64,000 nucleotides of DNA from Cordylochernes scorpioides (taxonomy: Eukaryota; Arthropoda; Arachnida; Pseudoscorpiones; Chernetidae), in the NCBI GenBank assembly GCA_030710605.1, contig CP092869.1, forward strand, positions 13,151,295 to 13,215,294. Direction: 5' to 3'. The position numbers were made by a program, and so were the translations under genes. Every line of letters begins with the position of its first letter. The stretch's first letter is position 1. The notes beneath the pieces were generated by a model, which did not search any database, was not told where the DNA came from, and saw only the letters and a list, made by a program, of their open reading frames with translations. This document shows, one piece after another, positions 34,446 to 45,399 of this stretch.

Positions 34446-35655
34446 ATATCAATAACCTCACCCACTTATCTTTTTTTTTTCATTGTTTTTTCATATATAT
34501 TTCTATAAATATTGAACTCTTTGATATAAACATGCGGATGTAAATAGAATTCAACATTCAAATATGGAAGATATTTAAGTGATGAAAATTGTAAAATTCT
34601 GCTTATTCAAATTTTCGTAGAAATATTTTTTTCTTCTCTCTCACTATACCGTCCATTTTGTAATTGTTCTCTTGAATTTTTTTGTATCAACATCTGTAAA
34701 ATTATATCTCTATATATATATATGATACCTGCAAAAACTCTTTTTAAATTAAGGCTTTATACAAATGAACTTTTTTCTAGACATGTAATAATAAAAATTG
34801 GCTTTAATTGATAGTGTGTAGTTTATTTTTCTCCAAAATATCAGTTACTTCTAATATATATTGTATTTTTATAACATAAATTTGCTGGAAGATGATATTC
34901 ATGTACCAAAAGTGGCATCTCTGATTAAAGGCTTGGCGAGCTTTTGGACAATAACGTCCTATAACAGGCTGAATATGAATACAAGTCTTGTATTATTGTC
35001 GTTATTGTCTGAACGCAAGCCAAGCTTATATATTATCATTAAAGAAACTTGTTGCCGTACAGACTTTTATCTCTTGTTAGTATCTACTGTATATAAGGTC
35101 TTATTGGTGGTACCTATCACAAGTACGCCATGCTTATAATACTGAATAGTATGCGACTGTTTTCACCGCAAGTGCACTACATGTCTACACATGTAAAAAT
35201 CAGTTTGAAAAGGGAACAACAGTCTTTGATTTCCAGATTTAAGTCTGGTCATCTACGGACAATGGATTTCCAGAATGGTTTTCCCACTATATACCAAGTC
35301 CAATTCTCATCTGCAACCCCAAACCACATTTTCGACTGTATTGGCTAATCCATTTATTAGTTCAGCTTATCCCCAGCAGACACCATCAAAAATCTCAAGA
35401 TCTATAGACTTGATACCCTGATATGATTGAATGGAGATAATAAATAAAAAGTTTGGCATTTACACATACAAGTATGCCAGAGCCCAGTTTTCTTATTTGT
35501 ACTTACTGGTAGGGTTAGATTTTCAAGTATTAGGGGCCGTTTAAGCAATTTTTGTCAGAAAAAAATGGCCAATGTGGATTCGATACTAGGTCATGATTGT
35601 CGAAATCGACGGTTTATATACCACTCCTCCATAATAAAAGTAAGCTATTGAAAGG

Positions 35656-35750
35656 AGCGCATCAAGATTTTGCGTGTCATCTTTACGCAGGGACCATGTT
35701 AATATTCTCTGTATCGTTCCTATTGTAGTAGTTGTATCTTCGAACAAGCG
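35656..35750 (-). pseudogene. Near-full-length U6 snRNA retropseudogene with perfect 10-bp target duplication
   Basis: The minus strand reads diverged U6: ACGCTTGTTCGAAGATACA, GGAACGATACAGAGAATATT, ACATGGTCCCTGCGTAAAGA, TGACACGCAAAATCTTGATG. TATTGAAAGG flanks it exactly at 35646-35655 and 35751-35760, the mark of LINE-type retrotransposition. Confidence 0.9.
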
Positions 35751-35873
35751 TATTGAAAGGTATTGAAGGAAGGGTGTTCCATGTTCCCAATGGAGAATTT
35801 CAAGTTTAAATTGGATCGTAGATCTCATGGGAACCGGCTGGATAAGTGTAGCAGCTATCTTATCTCAGCGGCT

Positions 35874-35975
35874 TTCCTCCGGGAACACCTTGATTGTTTC
35901 CCGTCCAGCTGCTGTGACAGACTGCAGGTCCTCGCAAACCTTCTGACACTTCTCCTCATTACCCTGGTTGTGTCA
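35874..35975 (-). pseudogene. Short coding-like stretch, possible exon remnant
   Basis: On the minus strand one frame reads GNEEKCQKVCEDLQ, then SVTAAGRETIKVFPEESR, and stops at TGA. It is preceded by AACCAG, a possible acceptor without a pyrimidine tract. It is GC-rich against AT-rich flanks. This could be an exon or retroelement remnant; the alternative frame on the plus strand also stays open. Confidence 0.25.
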
Positions 35976-36559
35976 CAATTCCTATGTATATTATACCACA
36001 CACACATAGCTTTAGTAAATTAAATTATTTAATTTACTAATATATATTTGTTATGAAAACATATTTTGCGGAAGAGCTTTGCTCGATGCAATACCTTGAA
36101 ATTATATGTATGTACCTCTACAGACCTATAAGCTTATTCACCATAGTTCACTAAACACCCCCAAGCTACCTTCCATAGAAAATACAGGGTATATTCCAAA
36201 CCAATCCAATACAATAGTAGAGCGGTCTAGAGATTAAGTTGGCGAAGCCGCTGAGAGGGTTCATTACTGATGAGCCAAGCCCTCTCATTCAATAACTCAT
36301 ATCATTGCAGTAAGGTCTGTAGAGATAATATTTGATGATATTTAAAAGAAACGCATTGCCAGTAAATTTATTTGTGTAAAACCTTAACGTATAGCTTTAT
36401 TAATACCACCGGTCATATACTGATTCAACACAGGAAGAAAGGAAGCACGGATGGAACTCCTATACTCCAGACAGCACAGAACCCTACAGTCTACCGGTCC
36501 GAAGTATATCCAGTGACCACACGTTCCTTCATGCATTATACCAGTCCATAGCATACCAC

Positions 36560-36790
36560 ACATATCAGCTTATAGATGTAAATTTTGCCGGAAGGATATT
36601 GATATAAAGAGACAAAGGTCGTCTCTCCCTAGATTCTAGGTGGACGCTTTTCAATTTGCCAAAGCTGGTGTTGTGGCTTTGTCACCGACCCGAGGCCGCT
36701 AGTTTGCGGCGACGGTTAATAGATGGCGTCTAGTTTTGACGTCTATTTTGATGGGAGAAGCGACCTTTATCTCTTTATATATACATATCA
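36560..36790 (+). repeat. Relative of the retrozyme-like unit with the hammerhead core missing
   Basis: It shares AAATTTTGCCGG, AAAGAGACAAAGGTCG, CCAAAGCTGGTGTTGTGGCT and CGACGGTTAATAGATGGCG with the unit at 63594. Where the ribozyme should be, the sequence reads CTAGATTCTAGG (36631-36642): the two stem I strands are joined and the catalytic core is gone. Its ends (GACAAAGGTCG and CGACCTTTATCTC) are inverted, giving a foldback. Further degraded relatives lie at 26085-26170 and 61120-61205. Confidence 0.75.
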
Positions 36791-37245
36791 TATTAGTAAA
36801 TTTTTCTCATCTTCAATCAAATATCTTCATTTTTACCCTAATATTTTACAAAATAAGATACGAAAAGGATTATAAACGAAATGTTTGCTAGTTCATTATA
36901 CCATCTTCCTAATATACATATTCCAAACATTTATACATTTCTCTTTTTAATAATCTTATTTTATTCTTTTCTCTTGGAGTGGAGAAAGAACATGAATGAT
37001 ATTTATGAACATATTCTCATAACTTCCTTTTAAAAAAAGCGGAAGGAACCAGCTAGACTCTCTACTGCTGGGACTGGAGGAATAAATATGCAATTATGTA
37101 AACCGCGAGCTTTCCCTAAATAAATCATTCTTATCAATTAGGTCGTGACGTTGATTTGCATAGACTTTCTTTGGTTGGGGTTCATGTTGTGGGAGCTCTT
37201 TGCTCTTTTATCCTTTTACTTTACAGGTAGATGCATTCAGGAATG

Positions 37246-37720
37246 TTTTTTTTTTTTTGACAATTAAACAACTTTTTTGACATCTCGTCAACGTTTAGAC
37301 TCACAAAGAGTTATAAGAGCAAGTTAAATATGATAAAAATATAATAATAAATAAATATTTACATTTAATATTTACATCAGGCAGAGCCCTCACCGAGGGG
37401 ACGTCTGGATTTCATCAGGAGCTTAAGGCCACCCTGAGTTCGGACAATCCCTCGCGAATAATGGAATCGCAGCCCCGAGCATGCTCGATGGCAGTGTCGA
37501 GGAATAGAATAGTCTTGTGTTTAGGCGGAAGTCGCGCGAGGAGAGGCTCCCGGGCCACACGGCCGCAAATACGATTTCCTGGTCTTCTATCCCTCTCTTG
37601 AATAGGGACCTTAAGATTTTTTCATAATTCAGTTCTTCGAATAAGTCAAATATCTGATCACCGCACTCAAACTCCTGATCCTCCTGGGTCATCGGGGCAG
37701 GTAGTGGAGGCGGAAAAAAA
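37246..37720 (-). mobile_element. Retro-inserted transcript with poly(A) and coding fragment
   Basis: GCATTCAGGAATG occurs at 37233-37245 and 37721-37733, bracketing 475 bp. On the minus strand the insert ends in a poly(A) run at 37246, so it is a reverse-transcribed RNA. Its 5' part is much more GC-rich than the surroundings. It is either a 5'-truncated LINE or a processed pseudogene. Confidence 0.85.
37415..37698 (-). pseudogene. C-terminal coding fragment in the retro-insert, family unknown
   Basis: Two coding-looking stretches in different frames follow each other on the minus strand. The first contains QEFECGDQIFDLFEELNYEK (37698 down to about 37620). The second is about 65 residues with RRPGNRICGRVAREPLLARL and KHKTILFLDTAIEHARGCDS, ending at TGA 37415-37417. 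A frameshift near 37620 would join them. Neither was recognised. Confidence 0.55.
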
Positions 37721-38894
37721 GCATTCAGGAATGTTCTGGTATAGTGTTTTCTGATCATCCGAATAACTCTTTTTCGTAAAATGTGGAGTTAACTTAACAC
37801 TTTCAACCCGAGAGATGCGAATTCGCGTCCTTTCCGATTTCCAAAATTAAATATAAAATATCGAAGTCACGTCCACCAGGATCTTGTCCCATACCTTCTT
37901 GTCTATCTATCAGTAGTTTGGGGGGACGTTAGCTGACCTTATGTACCTGTAAAACATCGGCAAGGACGCGAATTCGTGTCCCTCGGGTCGAAAGTGTTAA
38001 AAGAGAATATTACGCGTCTAAAATAGTTTCGTAATTTGATAACAGATGGCGCGCTAGTGCATCATAATATAATTGTTCGAATAAAAGACACAAATCGATA
38101 TTTGCGGAAGAGCGATTGCGCGAAGCATATTATACATTTATAATTATATGTAATTCTACTGTCCTAAAAGCTTATGTCCATAGTTCATCTAAAATACCCA
38201 TTCGAAGAGTCATGCATCAGTATCACTATAAAAGGAAGTTCCAAAATGCAATATAAAAGCGGTATGGTAGATTAAAGTGGTTGTGTTGTCCCTGTGTTCA
38301 TAAGAGCCTTAAAATGCTTACTGACTAGCATGTAGAAGGCGGAATAATTGACACGGTAGATTAAAGTGGCGAAACCGCTGGGAGGGTTCACCACTGATGA
38401 GCCAGACCCTCCCTTTAATTTCTCCATTGCAGTAAGGGCAGTAGAATTTTTTTTTTTTTTAAAGAATATTACGTGTATAAAATAGTTTCGTAATTTGATA
38501 ACAGATGGCGAACTAGTGCATCGTAATGTAATATAAATTTATATGAATAAAATTGAAATGTGTTGAGGGGGGGGTATATGTATGTACTCCGCATATGTTT
38601 ACATACCATATTAGACCTCTATCTAGGTGAAACGTTGACACGTTCTAGAATTATATTTAGAAATCAGTGTTCCAGTTTCTTCTTCGGAATTTTCAAATCA
38701 GCATGATAACGCCCGCGTTCAGCAAATGATTATCATAATAATATAAGACATAATAGTTCCATCTATATGTATAAAATTAAACTATTTAACGCATTGTTTT
38801 TAAATTACTTCTTACATTGTTGATAAAATATTTGGAGATTTGATTAACCTTCCCAGTAGTTTCACCACACCTCTATACTATATATATTTTTGCT

Positions 38895-39575
38895 TATCCC
38901 TAGTACACGTGGTACAGACCATGATAATCATTGTGGGTATAAGTATGCGACTGATTTTACTGTAAGTACACCACATGTCTACACATGTGAAAAGCAATTT
39001 GACTTTGCACTTACAAATGTGCCAAAGCCCCGTTTAGTTATTTGCACTCGCTGGTGGGGTTGAACTTTTGTAAGAATCGGGGGCCATTGGAGATTTTTTT
39101 TTTTTATTATAAAAAAGTGTTCAATGTGGGAATCAAACCCGAGTCGTCTTCTTCTTCTTCTTTCTTATTTCCACTCAATCATATTAGGATATCAAGTTGT
39201 GACCCTTGATGGTGTCTGTTTGACAACCATCATAATTGGGTGAAGTAGAATGCGTCTGCCTTTGTCATTAAGACTGGGAGCACTACTCAGTGGCAGGACG
39301 ACTTAGCTCCAAAAGAAATGGCCGTCTCTGACATGAGGAACAGACGCCATGTGCAGCCGCTCCTAACATGGAGTACAAATGCTGCTCATCCTGTATCCCT
39401 GGATCAGGAGCCCTTACAGGATACTATCAGCCGGGCCAGCTGAGCCCAGGTTTTTTAGTGAGCTTGTTACTGCTTCCCCTCCTCCTTTTTCATTCGGGCT
39501 TGGGACCGGCAAAGGCGGAGTTCACCCGAGTCGTAGCGGTCGAAAACCAACGGTTTAGACCATCCTTCCACCGAC
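38895..39575 (-). mobile_element. SINE interrupted by another retroelement
   Basis: The minus-strand SINE body 38895-39147 and its head remnant (39524-39575) are separated by the insertion 39148-39523. ACCCGAGTCGT is duplicated on both sides. Confidence 0.8.
39148..39523 (-). mobile_element. LINE-derived or SINE-like retroelement with 11-bp target duplication
   Basis: On the minus strand it runs from ACTCCGCCTTTGCCGGTCCC, through AAGCCCGAATGAAAAAGGAG and CACTGAGTAGTGCTCCCAGT, to a purine-rich end GAAAGAAGAAGAAG. ACCCGAGTCGT flanks at 39137-39147 and 39524-39534. The 5' sequence resembles leaders of animal non-LTR elements; this is recognition, not a search. Other copies: 16362-16664 (+), 54310-54606 (+). 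Confidence 0.75.
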
Positions 39576-39870
39576 CCCCCTCAATACTATTGTATTGGTA
39601 TATTATCTATTCGACGCTGTTCTTAGCAAAGGTAGATGTATTATACTATGGAGATAAGTTTTGAAGATATTCATGGTACTGCTGCTATAGTATAGGAGTT
39701 TAACAAAGACAAACACATTCGCTGCTTATAAAGATGGGAAAAGATAAACAGAGAGGCGAACCCTTTATCTGACAGATAACCCGTTGTTTGTTATATAAAT
39801 GGAAAACTCGCCTTCATTTATTTATTGTTTTTTATTATCGTTACATAACATGGTGTCTATTACTTCTTCT

Positions 39871-40497
39871 TATTTGTAAAACGAAAATTAAAATTATACC
39901 GCGAATGTTTCTTTTAAAAATCGAAATTTATTTTCAAAGAGAAATAGCGACATTTCTAACTTTGAGGATGAGGTATGGAAAGGTGAAACATGAAGAGTAA
40001 TGGAGAACGGAAAAATAAAAAGTGTCCATGGGCGGGAATCGAACCCACACCCTTCTGCTTACCGGGCAGGTGCCTTGTCCACTCGGCTACCCTGGACGTA
40101 TTTTTCCGTTCATAACTTATATTTAAAGTAACATTTTAAAATACAATATAACGCGGCTGATGATTGTAAAACGAAAATTAAAATTATACCGCGAATGTTT
40201 CTTTTAAAAATCGAAATTTATTTTCAAAGAGAAATAGCGACATTTCTAACTTTGAGGATGAGGTATGGAAAGGTGAAACATGAAGAGTTGTTGTTGTTGT
40301 TTCTTATCCCCTTGTGTAAAGATTACACAAATTCCATGATCTCATGGAATGGGGTGTAGGGGTGCAGCTTTCGTTGATCATGGCACCATGATCCAGGCAC
40401 ACTTTGGTGAAAAGTAATGGATGTAAAATGGTGAAAAGTAATGTTTTACAAACATGAAGAGTAATGGAGAACGGAAAAATAATATCTTATTTCTTAT
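39871..40497 (-). mobile_element. Second tRNA-bearing element, arms in 290-bp direct repeat
   Basis: GTAAAACGAAAATTAAAATT recurs 290 bp apart (39875 and 40165) with the following arm sequence (CCGCGAATGTTTC, GAGAAATAGCGACATTTCTA). The first unit ends at the tRNA-like sequence (40024-40096). The second is interrupted after 40287 by an unrelated insertion (TTGTTGTTGTTTCTTATCCC) and resumes to end at GAACGGAAAAATA near 40480. Confidence 0.8.
40024..40096 (-). tRNA. tRNA-Thr-like (anticodon GGT) pseudogene in the repeat
   Basis: Same fold as at 5813 with acceptor TCCAGGG/CCATGGA (one mismatch), D stem GCCG/AGGC, anticodon stem CCTGC/GCAGA (one mismatch), loop CCGGTAA and T arm GTGGG TTCGATT CCCGC. 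C33 is shared with the first copy, so it predates their spread. Confidence 0.6.
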
Positions 40498-42030
40498 CTC
40501 CACTCAGCAATCATATCAGGGTATCAAGCTTGTAGAGCTTGTTGATGCTGTCTTTGCTGGGGATGAGTCTCTTCTTCTTTCTTATCTCCACTCAACATTC
40601 ATATCAGGGTATCTAGCTTGTAGAGCTTGTTGATGGTGTCTGTGCTGGGGATGAGTCTCTTCTTCTTTCATATCTCCACTCAACATTCATATCAGGGTAT
40701 CTAGCTTGTAAAACTTGTTGATGGTGTCTGTGCTGGGGATGAGTCTCTTCTTCTTTCTTATCTCCACTCAACATTCATATCAGGGTATCTAGCTTGTAGA
40801 GCTTGTTGATGGTGTCTGTGCTGGGGATGAGTCTCTTCTTCTTTCTTATCTCCACTCAACATTCATATCAGGGTATCTAGCTTGTAAAACTTGTTGATGG
40901 TGTCTGTGCTGGGGATGAGTCTCTTCTTCTTTCATATCTCCACTCAACCATATCAGGGTATCTAGCTTGTAAAACTTGTTGATGGTGTCTGTGCTGGGGA
41001 TGAGTCTCTTCTTCTTTCTTATCTCCACTCAACATTCATATCAGGGTATCTAGCTTGTAGAGCTTGTTGATGGTGTCTGTGCTGGGGATGAGTCTCTTCT
41101 TCTTTCTTATCTCCACTCAACATTCATATCAGGGTATCTAGCTTGTAAAACTTGTTGATGGTGTCTGTGCTGGGGATGAGTCTCTTCTTCTTTCATATCT
41201 CCACTCAACCATATCAGGGTATCTAGCTTGTAGAGCTTGTTGATGGTGTCTGTGCTGGGGATGAGTCTCTTCTTCTTTCTTATCTCCACTCAACATTCAT
41301 ATCAGGGTATCTAGCTTGTAAAACTTGTTGATGGTGTCTGTGCTGGGGATGAGTCTCTTCTTCTTTCATATCTCCACTCAACCATATCAGGGTATCAAAC
41401 TTGTAGAGCTTGTTGATGGTGTCTGTGCTGGAGATGAGTCTCTTCTACCTTCTTATCTCCACTCAATCATTCATATCAGGGTATCAAGCTTGTAGAGTTT
41501 GCTGATGGTGTCTGTGCTGGGTATGAGTCTCTTCTTTTTTCTTATCTCCACTCAATCATATCAGGGTATCAAGCTTGTAGAGTTTGCTGATGGTGTCTGC
41601 TGGGGATGAGTCTCTTCTTATTTCATATCTCCACTCAACATTCATATCAGGGTATCTAGCTTGTAAAACTTGTTGATGGTGTCTGTGCTGGGTATGAGTC
41701 TCTTCTACCTTCTTATCTCCACTCAACATTCATATCAGGGTATCAAGCTTGTAAAACTTGTTGATGGTGTCTGTGCTGGGGATGAGTCTCTTCTTTCTTA
41801 TCTCTACTCAATCATATCAGGGTATCAAGCTTGTAGAGCTTGTTGATGGTGTCTGTGCTGGGTATGAGTCTCTTCTACCTTCTTATCTCCACTCAACAAT
41901 CATATCAGGGTATCAAGCTTGTAGAGCTTGTTGATGGTGTCTGCTAGGGATGAGTCTCTTCTTCTTTCCTATCTTCACTCAATCATATCAGGGTATCAAG
42001 CCTGTAAAGCGTGTGTCTGCTGGGGATAAG
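40491..42030 (+). repeat. About 89-bp tandem array with higher-order structure
   Basis: About 17 copies of a unit with TTATCTCCACTCAACATTCA, TATCAGGGTATC and TTGTTGATGGTGTCTGTGCT. Between about 40758 and 41290 units recur in sets of three (261 bp), told apart by GTAGAGC/GTAAAAC and by ACATTCATAT/ACCATAT. Single units lie at 5280-5490 and 35350-35440. The short repeated frames are artefacts. Confidence 0.9.
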
Positions 42031-42309
42031 TAGAGTTCATCAATGGATGAGCCAATACAGTCAATAACGTGTTATATATTACTTAATCTGTGTGAATGCC
42101 TTTCAGAGACTTCGTACATATACATCTTTTCTACTTTGTACTTCATCTCAATATGGAGAGGAAGGCATTGACTTGTTCCTTTATGTTGGAAACTGCTTCT
42201 AAAGATAGATGAACCTACTACCGTAGTAGGCCAATGACATATGGATGCTGAAGACAAGAGGAAAACATCACCACTTTTTTCTTCCTAAGAAAATCCTTTT
42301 ATATATATA

Positions 42310-42560
42310 TATTATCCCTAGAACACGTAGTACAGGCCATAATAATCATGGTGGGTAGTTAGTGACTGCTTTTACTATAAGTGCATCACATGTTTACACA
42401 TGTGAAAATCATTTCTACTTTTGCACTTACAAATTTTCCAGAGCCCTGTTTGGTTATTTGCATTCGCTTGTGGGGTTGGACTTTTTCAAGAATCGGAGGC
42501 CATTGGAGCATTTTTTTTTTTATTTAGAAAAAAGTGCCCAATGTGGGATTAAAAACATAA
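42310..42560 (-). mobile_element. tRNA-derived SINE copy
   Basis: Reverse-orientation TATCCCTAGAACACGTAGTA through TGTGGGGTTGGACTTTTTC to CCCAATGTGGGATT. Other fragments: 35450-35600 (-), 50325-50430 (+), 52400-52480 (+). Confidence 0.7.
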
Positions 42561-43736
42561 ACATTCGTGCCTTAATGTCTCCATTCGTTATATATATTCG
42601 ACATATTCGTTATATATATAACGTCTTATAAAAATATAAAAGTCTTAAAAGGACGTCGATTTGACTCAATACCTGAAATAAAGGAGATAATACGAATAAT
42701 ATTTTGAATATCCTGAAAGATTAGGATTTTCAGAGGTGTTTTGATATCTAGAAAAAAAATGGAACAAGTGTATAGATAGTGACGGTGATTATTTTGAGAA
42801 ATTTTAAATAAAACTTTATTATGTTGCACTAGCGCGTCATCTGATATCAAAATTCGAAACTATTTTAAAGGCGTAAGATTATTTTTGAAATTAAACAATT
42901 TCTACTGCCCTTACTGCAATGGAAAAATTAATGGGAGGGCCTGGCTCATCAGTAGTGAACCCTCCCAGCGGTTTCGCCAAATTAATCTCTAGACCGCTCT
43001 ACTATTGTATTGGGTTGGTTTGGAATATACCCTGTATTTTCTATGGAAGATAGAAATATGAATCCTGAATAGAGATAATATTTGATGATATTTAAAAGAA
43101 ACACATTGCCAGTAAATTTATTTGTGTAAAATTTTAACGATTGATGACAATTTAATTTACTTTACCAATATATACCAATAATCATCCAATGAAATATGTG
43201 GAAATAATGAGGTAGAGGAAGGTGACATCAGTTGTCATGGAAGAAATGACATGTACAGTACCTGTCATCTCATTGTAAAGCCAACCAACCTTCCATCTAT
43301 CATGCCAAAGACGACTTGTCAACTAAGCTACCCTTGACATTCGCAAGACATCTCTGACCCCATTCTACAGCTGGTGACAAATCTCTTTTTAAAAGACGAT
43401 CAATAATGTTAAATGACATTTTTTTGTGAGAATCCATTTCTTTTATATATACCATCGCGTACAAGAATGTCTTATCCTTTTGTAAGTATTGTCTGGAGGT
43501 GTTTGACTTTTGTGAATGGTTCTAAAAAACACATTTATTTCCCTATACAAAAGAAAGAAAGATAGTTATGAAAAATGATTTTATAAATACCTCTATGGCT
43601 GATTTCTATTGTCATATTTTGAAAAAGATATCAAAATTACGTTTCTATTTGTATATACGGTATGCAAATTATATTCCGAATATTGATTTTAGATATGAAG
43701 AAAGATAAATTCAATCAGAGTAACTATTCGGGAAAG

Positions 43737-44030
43737 TAAAACTACACTTGAAGTTACACCGCATGAGTTTCTTTCCAATGAAAAATCAAAACCTATTTCA
43801 AGATGAAATATTGACTATTTCTAACCTTTTTGGATGAGGTATGAAAGGGTGAATTATGAAGAGTAATGATGAACGGAAAATAAATATGTCCAGGGATGGA
43901 TATAATTAATAATTCATCCTTTCATACCTCAACAAAAAAGGTTAGAAATAATCAATATTTCACCTTGAAATAGGTTTTGGTTTTTCATTGGAAAGAAACT
44001 CATGCGGTGTAACTTCAAGTGTTGTTTTAC
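43737..44030. mobile_element. Third palindrome of the tRNA-bearing family with the tRNA collapsed
   Basis: Arms ACTTGAAGTTACACCGCATG and its complement flank TTTCTAACCTTTT and GAACGGAAAATAAATA. At the centre only GTCCAGGGATGGA (43888-43900) remains: the two acceptor strands joined with the rest of the tRNA missing. Confidence 0.75.
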
Positions 44031-44076
44031 AATCACAAGCCGCAATGTATTATATTGTATTCGTGAAAGTCTAGTA

Positions 44077-44276
44077 CAGGGGTTGGCAAATTTTGAAGTC
44101 AAAAGAGTCAAAAATTACAATTTACAAAACTTCAAAGTCTTAAAAGATCCACACAATTTTTTCTTGCCAACATTAAATAGTACTCACATAAATAATATTT
44201 ACGTATGGAACTATATAAATAGCTTCACATCCAAAGAGCCGTATGTGGCTCGCAAGCCGCAGTTTGCCGACCCCTA
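44077..44276. mobile_element. hAT-type MITE
   Basis: CAGGGGTTGGCAAA at the start and TTTGCCGACCCCTA at the end form the inverted terminus known from hAT elements, with an inner GCCGTATGTGGCTCGCAAGC hairpin. The 8-bp target duplication is not clear. Confidence 0.8.
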
Positions 44277-45399
44277 GCCTAAACGAATGTCCTTCATCTT
44301 GCAAGAGTGAATGTTTACCAATCAATAATATGTTTGTAAAATGTTTATAAGTATCAATAATACAGTATTTAGTAATTAACTCTTTTTAGTATTGTTTAAG
44401 CTGAATAATTCTCTAATATCTAGCATATTTTCATTATAAAATATTCCTTAAAACTTTTTTAAATCTGTAAATTGCTTTTCTCGAATAAACACAATACTTT
44501 ACAATTTGATTTCATTTAACTAAATTTGCTTACCAACCCTTTGTACATATATCAATTGTATTGATATATTTTATCTTTTCATCTAACTAACTTACATACT
44601 AATTCTGTACATATTTAAAATATTTTTCTTTCTCTTCTTTAAAAATTTTGCTTATGTTTAAAGTGCAAGTGTCCCCTAAGAGGACATAGCGCTCTAAGTC
44701 GAAATAAAGAAGTAGAACCTCAGATTGGGAAATAATTGCAAAGATTTAAAAACGATATATCAATCGGAATAATTGTAAAAAGTTTCTTTATCCAATAAAA
44801 ATGGCAAGCTTTCAAGTGTTAGCTCATCATCAGGCCAATTATTTCGCAAATTCATACAATATATATATATAGGTGGTATTTACATATTTACACATTGAAA
44901 AAGTTTAACAAAATTTTCTAAAATACTCCAAATATACATATCCTATAACCTATTCCCTGTAAAGGACAACACCTAATTGCAGAGCCAAAGTGTCCTTTAG
45001 GGAGAGATGTCCTCTTACCGGAAAGTTGCTAAATAGTAAAAATATAATAGCAATTCGCCTTATGTTTTAATGGCAAAAGTCGTAAAATCCAAACCCTTTG
45101 CATTCGCTTTTTATAAATACTGGAAATCACCTCAATCAAAATGTTTAGCACAAATACCGGATCCAACTCGATAATTGGTCGAGGTCAATACCCAATATTT
45201 GTATATAACTACGATGCTAATTTGTTATTTATTTATTTTGTCCTACCGGGAGAATCCTGTATGGCACGTGTGCCCAATAAAGGCTATTGTTGTTAAATAG
45301 TAAAAATGGTAATTTTGCAAATGAAAACTGTCCTTTGTAGAGAGATGTCCTCTAGCGTGAGTGTCCTCTCATGGAGGTTCAACTGTAGTAGTGATTATA

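Noticed and set aside
38391..38398. CTGATGAG with nearby GAAA in E2 copies, as a permuted hammerhead
   Set aside because: A short stem II (TGGC/GCCA) could form, but no stem I hairpin fits between the cleavage site and CTGATGA. The match is probably chance.
40491..42030. Possible CRISPR-like array
   Set aside because: Units abut with no unique spacers, and the setting is an animal genome; it is a simple tandem array.
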